This document shows positions 59,405 through 64,000 of a stretch of 64,000 nt of DNA, one piece after another (positions within the stretch are counted from its first letter, which is position 1; the number at the start of each line of letters is the position of its first letter). Made by a program: the position numbers and the translations under genes. This DNA comes from Acidipropionibacterium sp. (GTDB lineage Bacteria > Actinomycetota > Actinomycetes > Propionibacteriales > Propionibacteriaceae). Under the pieces are notes generated by a model. That model made no database searches, had not been told where the DNA came from, and saw nothing but the letters and a program-made list of their open reading frames with translations. The stretch is from the NCBI GenBank assembly GCA_022647765.1, contig JALCLH010000010.1, positions 1 to 64,000 on the forward strand. The letters run 5' to 3'.

Positions 59405-60961
59405 TCAGGGCCGGCGCCACTCGAAACCGTCGCGGGCCAGCATTTCCTTGGCGGCGGCGGGCCCCCAGGTGCCGGAGGCATATCCGTACGGCGGGGTGGG
59501 GGAGTCCGCCCAGTGGTCCAGGATCGGGTCCAGGATCTTCCAGGCGAGCTCCACCTCCTCGTGCTGCGGGAACAGCGGCGGATCGCCCAGCAGGACGTCG
59601 AGGATGAGCCGCTCATAGGCCTCCGGGCTGGACTCGGTGAAGGAGCTGCCGTAGCCGAAGTCCATTGTGACGTCGCGCACCGAGTTCTGGGTGCTCGGCA
59701 CCTTGGCGCCGAATCGCAGGGTGACTCCCTCATTCGGCTGGATCCTCAGCACCAGGGCGTTGGATCCCAGCGACTGGGTGTCGTGGAAGGGCAGGTGGGG
59801 GGCGCGCCGGAAGTTCAGCGCCACCTCGGTCACCCGGCGCGGCATCCGCTTGGCCGTGCGCAGGTAGAACGGCACCCCGGCCCACCGGCGGTTGTCGACG
59901 CCGACCGTGATGGCGGCGTAGGTCTCGGTGGTGGAGTGCGGGTCGACGCCGTCCTCCTCGAGATAGCCGCGCACCCGCTGGCCGCCCTGCCAGCCGGCCA
60001 GGTACTGGCCGCGCACGGTGTGGGCGTCCAGGTCGTCGGGCAGGCTGACCGCGGCCAGCACCTTCTTCTTCTCGGTGCGCAGCTGCTCGGCCTCGAAGTT
60101 GGTGGGCTCCTCCATCGCGGTGAGCGCGAGCAGCTGGAGAAGGTGGTTCTGGATGACATCGCGGGCCGCGCCGATCCCGTCGTAGTAGCCCGCCCGGCCT
60201 GCGATGCCGATGTCCTCGGCCATCGTGATCTGCACGTGGGAGACGTAGTTCCGGTTCCAGATCGGCTCGTAGATCTGGTTCGCGAAGCGCAGCGCCATGA
60301 CGTTCTGGACCGTCTCCTTGCCCAGGTAGTGGTCGATCCGGAAGACGGCGTCGGGGGAGAAGGTCCCCGACAGCAGGGCGTCCAGATGGCGGGCGCTGAC
60401 CAGGTCGTGGCCGAAGGGCTTCTCGATGACCACCCGGTTCCAGTGCTTGGAGTCCTGGTCGGCCATTCCGTGGCTCTTCAGCTGGCCGATGACCTTCTCG
60501 AAGGACTTCGGCGGGATGGACAGGTAGAAGGCGTGGTTGCCGCCGGTGCCGCGCTCCTCGTCCAGATCGCGGATGGTCGCGGCCAGCCGGGCGAAGGCGT
60601 CGTCGTCGTCGAATTCGCCGCGGACGAATCGGATGCCCTCCAGGAGCTGCTGCCAGACCTCCTCGCGGAAGGGGGTGCGGGAGTGCTCGGCGACGGCGTC
60701 GTGGACCACCTGGGCGAAGTCCTCGTCCTCCCAGTCCCGGCGGGCGAAGCCGACCAGCCCGAATCCGGGCGGGAGCAGCCCCCGGTTGGCCAGGTCGTAG
60801 ACCGCCGGCATCAGCTTCTTGCGCGACAGGTCTCCGGTCACCCCGAACAGCACCAGCACGCACGGTCCGGCGATCCTCGGCAGACGCCGGTCCAACGGAT
60901 CCCGAAGGGGATTGCGGGTGCGTTGCCGGAGCCCGCCTAGATCAGTCCCGAGGTTGCTCAC
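59405..60961 (-). CDS. zwf: Glucose-6-phosphate 1-dehydrogenase
   Basis: Oxidises glucose 6-phosphate with NADP+, first step of the oxidative pentose phosphate pathway. 518 residues, full length. NADP-binding LFGVTGDLSRKKLMPAVY and the substrate/active-site signature FRIDHYLGKETVQN with the catalytic His, plus VIEKPFGHD before it. GTG at 60961 after GGAAGGAC. First gene of the zwf-opcA-pgl operon; divergent from ctaB. Confidence 0.97.
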   Translation of the reverse strand: MSNLGTDLGGLRQRTRNPLRDPLDRRLPRIAGPCVLVLFGVTGDLSRKKLMPAVYDLANRGLLPPGFGLVGFARRDWEDEDFAQVVHDAVAEHSRTPFREEVWQQLLEGIRFVRGEFDDDDAFARLAATIRDLDEERGTGGNHAFYLSIPPKSFEKVIGQLKSHGMADQDSKHWNRVVIEKPFGHDLVSARHLDALLSGTFSPDAVFRIDHYLGKETVQNVMALRFANQIYEPIWNRNYVSHVQITMAEDIGIAGRAGYYDGIGAARDVIQNHLLQLLALTAMEEPTNFEAEQLRTEKKKVLAAVSLPDDLDAHTVRGQYLAGWQGGQRVRGYLEEDGVDPHSTTETYAAITVGVDNRRWAGVPFYLRTAKRMPRRVTEVALNFRRAPHLPFHDTQSLGSNALVLRIQPNEGVTLRFGAKVPSTQNSVRDVTMDFGYGSSFTESSPEAYERLILDVLLGDPPLFPQHEEVELAWKILDPILDHWADSPTPPYGYASGTWGPAAAKEMLARDGFEWRRP

Positions 60962-61193
60962 GCGTCGTCCTTCCGGTCAGTGGAGATGATCGCCGTGATC
61001 GCGCCCACAGGACGCCGACGGTCACTCCAGTAGGCTAGTCGCAGCCCGGTGACCGCTGCTTCGCCGTCCGCGATAGACCCGGCAAGGGCTCGCCGGGCTT
61101 CGCAGAGTTGCCTACACTCGGCCTCAGCGCTGAGAGCGGGTTCCGGTGAGGGGACCGGTCTTGAGGCGGGCCCCCAGCCATCCGAAGGACACC

Positions 61194-62234
61194 GTGACCC
61201 ACAACACGTCGAGACCGTTGAGAGCATCCGAGGCCCTGACCGCCGACCGTGGCGTCGCGGGGGCCTCCGGCGCTGCGGGGTCCGCGGGTTCCGAGCGTGG
61301 CGAGGGCGCCGGGCGGTCGCGTCATCGGGGAAGCCGCAAGGTGAAGACGCCGGCTCGCGCCAAGTTCGAGGCCTACGTGGCGCTCACCAAGCCCCGGGTC
61401 ATCGAACTGCTGCTGGTCGCGACTCTCCCGGTGATGTTCCTGGCCTCCGGTGGAGTGCCCGACTGGCGGCTCGCCCTGGTGACCCTGGTCGGCGGCTTCC
61501 TGGAGGCCGCCAGCGCCAACGCCTTCAACTGCGTGATCGACGCCGACATCGACGAGAGGATGCGCCGTACCCGACGCCGCCCGATGCCCCGGCATGTGGT
61601 GGCGACCCGCAACGCCCTGGTGTTCGCCGTGGCGCTCGGGGTCGTGGGCGCCCTGCTGCTCGGCCTCGGCGCCAACTGGCTGTCGGCCGGGCTGGCCGTG
61701 GCGGCGAACCTGTTCTACGTGTTCATCTACTCCCTGGTGCTCAAGCGGCGCACCTGGCAGAACACCATCTGGGGCGGGATCGCCGGCTGCTTCCCGCCGC
61801 TGATCGGCTGGACGGCGGTGACCGGCCGGGTGGGCTGGGAGCCGCTGGTGCTGTTCCTGCTGGTGTTCTTCTGGACCCCTCCGCACACCTGGGCGCTCGG
61901 CCTGCGCTACCGGGAGGACTACGCGGCCGGCGGCGTCCCGATGCTGCCGGTGGTCCGCGAGGCGCCCGCGGTGTGCGTCCAGATCCTCGTCTACAGCGTG
62001 CTGACGGTGGCCACCTCTCTGGTGCTGTGGCCGGTGGCGCAGATGAACTGGCTCTACCCCGCGGTGTGCGCGGTGGCCGGGGCGATCTTCCTGTGGGAGG
62101 CGGTGCAGCTGCTGCGCCGGGCCCGGGCCGGGCTGAGGGACGCCCAGCTCAAGCCGATGAGGCTGTTCCACTGGTCGAACACCTATCTCTCGCTGGTCTT
62201 CCTGGCGATCGCGGTGGATCCCCTGCTGCCCTGA
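61194..62234 (+). CDS. ctaB: Protoheme IX farnesyltransferase (heme O synthase)
   Basis: UbiA-family membrane prenyltransferase making heme O for the terminal oxidase; 346 residues, about nine membrane helices. A 55-residue Ala/Gly/Arg-rich N-terminal extension precedes LTKPRVIELLLVATLPVM. The first Asp-rich motif is NCVIDADIDERMRRTRRRP, and the second region is FWTPPHTWALGLRYREDYAAGG. GTG at 61194 follows GAAGGA. Divergent from zwf. Confidence 0.95.
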   Translation: MTHNTSRPLRASEALTADRGVAGASGAAGSAGSERGEGAGRSRHRGSRKVKTPARAKFEAYVALTKPRVIELLLVATLPVMFLASGGVPDWRLALVTLVGGFLEAASANAFNCVIDADIDERMRRTRRRPMPRHVVATRNALVFAVALGVVGALLLGLGANWLSAGLAVAANLFYVFIYSLVLKRRTWQNTIWGGIAGCFPPLIGWTAVTGRVGWEPLVLFLLVFFWTPPHTWALGLRYREDYAAGGVPMLPVVREAPAVCVQILVYSVLTVATSLVLWPVAQMNWLYPAVCAVAGAIFLWEAVQLLRRARAGLRDAQLKPMRLFHWSNTYLSLVFLAIAVDPLLP

Positions 62235-62256
62235 TCTGCCGACCTGGTCATCTGTC

Positions 62257-62339
62257 TGGTCCCGATCACTCCCGACACGCCGTGAATCTGCACGCGCGAT
62301 GGCGAAACGTGCCCTATCGGGAGTGATCGGGACCATCAG
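62257..62339 (-). repeat. Dispersed 83-bp inverted-repeat element, copy 2
   Basis: Reverse complement of the 5352-5434 element with three mismatches in 83. Here the terminal inverted repeats (62257-62275 and 62318-62336) are a perfect 19-bp match. Confidence 0.85.
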
Positions 62340-62398
62340 GCCGCCGCGGGCCGGCACTCTCCTCGCTCGACAGTCCGATCGGCGCCCCGCGGTCACGA

Positions 62399-62464
62399 CG
62401 AGGCGCCTCTTCCTCCACGAGACGCCAGCTACATGAGGCGTCTCGTGGAAGAAGGGGCGCCTCG
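62399..62464. repeat. 28-bp-stem hairpin upstream of the TetR gene
   Basis: 62399-62426 pairs with 62437-62464 (26 of 28 bases) around the loop AGCTACATGA. The inner part CCACGAGACGCC/GGCGTCTCGTGG is perfect. It ends 22 bases before the TetR -10 candidate, a position suited to an autoregulatory operator or a ctaB terminator. Confidence 0.7.
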
Positions 62465-62485
62465 CGGGTGGGTTCTTGCCCTGCT

Positions 62486-62491
62486 TAAGCT
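62486..62491 (+). promoter_or_regulatory. Leaderless -10 candidate (TAAGCT)
   Basis: TAAGCT ends seven bases before the ATG at 62499, with no Shine-Dalgarno. Confidence 0.5.
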
Positions 62492-62498
62492 GCTGAGC

Positions 62499-63146
62499 AT
62501 GCCCTCAGCAGCAGATCGCGACGCCGACCATCCCCGTGCTCCTGCTCCTGGCCGCGCTTCCCGCACGCGCAATCGGCGGGGCGAGGGCTGGAGGTTGCGG
62601 GAGGACCTGCTGGTCGCGGCGGACGGGCTGCTGGACGAGGGGGTCTCGCCGGATGTGATCTCCCTGCGTCAGGTGGCCCGGCGAGCCGGCGTCTCTCCGA
62701 TGGCTCCCTACCGGCACTTCGAGAGCAGCCAGGCTCTGCTCGGGGAGGTCCTCACTCGCAGATTCCAACGCTTCTCCGCCGCGCTGTGCGACGGGATCGT
62801 GGTGGAGGATCTCACCCCTGCGGCGGCCCGCAGCCGGCTCGCTGAGCTCGGCGCCCGCTATGTGCAGCAGGGGCGGGCGAATCTGGTCGCCTACCACGCT
62901 CTGTTCGACAGCTCCCTGATCGCCCCCGAGCCTGCTGACCTGCCCGGAGTAGGGCTGTTCGCGACGGCCGTGGCACTGATCTCCACCTGCCCCGGGCCGC
63001 TGGAGCCGCGATCGGCAGCGCGGATGTTCTGGTGCGGTCTGCACGGGATCGTCTGTCTGCCCGGGCGAGCCGCCCTGGTTGGATGGGACGCCGACCACAC
63101 CCTGGTCGCAGATCTGGTGAGGCTCGTCGCCGGTCCGGCCAACTGA
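62499..63146 (+). CDS. TetR-family transcriptional regulator
   Basis: 215 residues. After a polar 25-residue head comes the TetR HTH (LREDLLVAADGLLDEGVSPDVISLRQVARRAGVSPMAPYRHFESSQALLGEV region). The ligand-binding domain is of the TetR_C_33/WHG kind (YHALFDSSLI, AARMFWCGLHGIVCL). Effector unknown. The start was chosen from the seven-base spacing to a TAAGCT hexamer; upstream in-frame sequence runs through the 66-bp hairpin and is unlikely to be translated. Confidence 0.87.
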   Translation: MPSAADRDADHPRAPAPGRASRTRNRRGEGWRLREDLLVAADGLLDEGVSPDVISLRQVARRAGVSPMAPYRHFESSQALLGEVLTRRFQRFSAALCDGIVVEDLTPAAARSRLAELGARYVQQGRANLVAYHALFDSSLIAPEPADLPGVGLFATAVALISTCPGPLEPRSAARMFWCGLHGIVCLPGRAALVGWDADHTLVADLVRLVAGPAN

Positions 63147-63151
63147 TCACC

Positions 63152-63181
63152 GACGAGTTGACTACAGACGAGTTGACTACA
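63152..63181 (+). repeat. Perfect 15-bp tandem duplication
   Basis: GACGAGTTGACTACA occurs twice back to back (63152-63166 and 63167-63181), just after the TetR stop. It contains the stop codon of the aldo/keto reductase on the other strand. Confidence 0.8.
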
Positions 63182-64000
63182 GGGGCTTCTTGCGACCGAA
63201 CCCCTCGCCTCGGGCGCCGAAGGCCTCCAGTCGGTCGAGCCGAGCGACATCCTGCTCGGTGATCTCGACATCAAGGGCCGCAAGATTGGCGCGCAGGTGC
63301 CGCGGACTCGAGGTTCCCGGGATCGGTACCACGTCGCGACCCTGGCCGAAGAGCCAGGCCAGCGCGACCTGAGCCGGCGTGCAGCCGTGGGCGTCCGCGA
63401 TCTCCCGGACCACCTCGACCATCTCGAGATTGCGTTGCAGGTTCTTCCCCCGCCACCTGGGCAGGAATCTGCGCACGTCCAGCACCGACAGTCGCGTCGT
63501 GGACGCCGGGTCGCCGGTGAGCATGCCTCGCCCCAGAGGGCTGTAGGCCACGACGGTCAGTCCGAGACGGCGGGCGGCGTCCAGCGGCCCGGCTTCGACA
63601 TCCCGGCTGAACAGGGACCACTCCGACTGCAATGCGGCGAGCCGGTGCGTGGCGTCCGCCCGCTCCAACAGCTCGGCGGAGACCTCGCACACACCGAGTT
63701 CGCGCACACTGCCCTTGTCGACCAGCTCGGCCATCGCGCCGATCGTCTCCTCGACCGGCACCGACGGGTCCACCCGGTGCAGGTACAGCAGGTCGATGTG
63801 GTCGGTCCTCAGCCGGTGCAGCGAACCCTCCACGCACCGTCGCACCCGCTCCGGGCGCGCATTCAGGCCCACCGGAATCCCCACACCGGGCAGCGCGACG
63901 ATCCCGAGCTTCGTGGCGATCGTCACCTCGTCACGATGCCCGACCAGGGCTCGTCCCAGCAGCCGCTCATTCGCGCCCACGCCGTACATGTCCGCAGTGT
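63177..64000 (-). CDS. Aldo/keto reductase, truncated by the window edge
   Basis: The last 274 or so residues are present; the N-terminus lies beyond base 64000. The frame enters as TADMYGVGANERLLGRAL, the AKR segment with the catalytic Tyr, followed by VTIATKLG (catalytic Lys), IDLLYLHRVDP (catalytic His) and the C-terminal NADPH-binding PIPGTSSPRHLRANL. General NADPH-dependent reductase of aldehydes or ketones; substrate unknown. It ends GFGRKKPL. Convergent with the TetR gene. Confidence 0.92.
   Translation of the reverse strand, partial: TADMYGVGANERLLGRALVGHRDEVTIATKLGIVALPGVGIPVGLNARPERVRRCVEGSLHRLRTDHIDLLYLHRVDPSVPVEETIGAMAELVDKGSVRELGVCEVSAELLERADATHRLAALQSEWSLFSRDVEAGPLDAARRLGLTVVAYSPLGRGMLTGDPASTTRLSVLDVRRFLPRWRGKNLQRNLEMVEVVREIADAHGCTPAQVALAWLFGQGRDVVPIPGTSSPRHLRANLAALDVEITEQDVARLDRLEAFGARGEGFGRKKPL

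Overview
The window is high-GC DNA from an actinobacterium, and Propionibacteriaceae is my best guess. The evidence is the core gene set and its order: an SSB paralogue next to ettA, pepN next to a mycothiol-linked DsbA-fold nitroreductase, nei, lysX, tig, clpP1-clpP2-clpX and valS, plus an OpcA-containing zwf operon. Several of these neighbours match the M. tuberculosis Rv2448c-Rv2478c region as I remember it. The species call is inference.

Layout. 0.1-5.3 kb: tRNA-His, orn, tRNA-Arg, a PrsW-type protease, an SSB paralogue, ettA and a small membrane protein. 5.3-18.2 kb: a dispersed inverted-repeat element, a large FAD/Fe-S oxidoreductase, an acyl-CoA synthetase, a double-hotdog thioesterase, an XRE regulator, gnd, pepN, the nitroreductase homologue and an AT-richer DUF4190-like membrane gene. 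18.2-29 kb: ligA, an Eis-like acetyltransferase, nei, an unknown 524-residue protein, a two-domain lysX and an alpha/beta hydrolase. 29-42 kb: tRNA-Pro, a potassium channel, an SGNH hydrolase, tRNA-Gly, tig, an AI-2E-type permease, clpP1, clpP2, clpX, a tricorn protease, a methyltransferase and a small P-loop kinase. 42-44.8 kb: valS of the archaeal type.

44.8-55.8 kb is the clearest accessory module. One strand carries PfkB kinase, sugar-binding lipoprotein, two permeases, GH4 glycosidase and GH38 alpha-mannosidase. Divergently there is a DeoR regulator overlapping an alkaline-phosphatase-fold hydrolase. I read it as an uptake and intracellular breakdown locus for a mannose-containing, perhaps phosphorylated, glycoside. 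The transporter genes are visibly AT-richer than the rest. 55.8-64 kb: two tandem membrane-anchored DsbA-like proteins, the pentose-phosphate operon zwf-opcA-pgl, ctaB, a second copy of the dispersed element, a long hairpin, a TetR regulator and a truncated aldo/keto reductase.

Two window-wide features matter to a reader. First, about sixteen single-base frame breaks interrupt otherwise intact genes, including ligA and valS, with seven clustered at 5.7-9.1 kb. Most look like sequence indel errors, so I annotate those genes across their full extent. Second, many genes have a -10-like TANNNT hexamer exactly 7 bases before the start codon and no Shine-Dalgarno, suggesting widespread leaderless transcription. 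No CRISPR array, insertion sequence, prophage or integrase was seen. No gene-free stretch exceeds about 300 bases.
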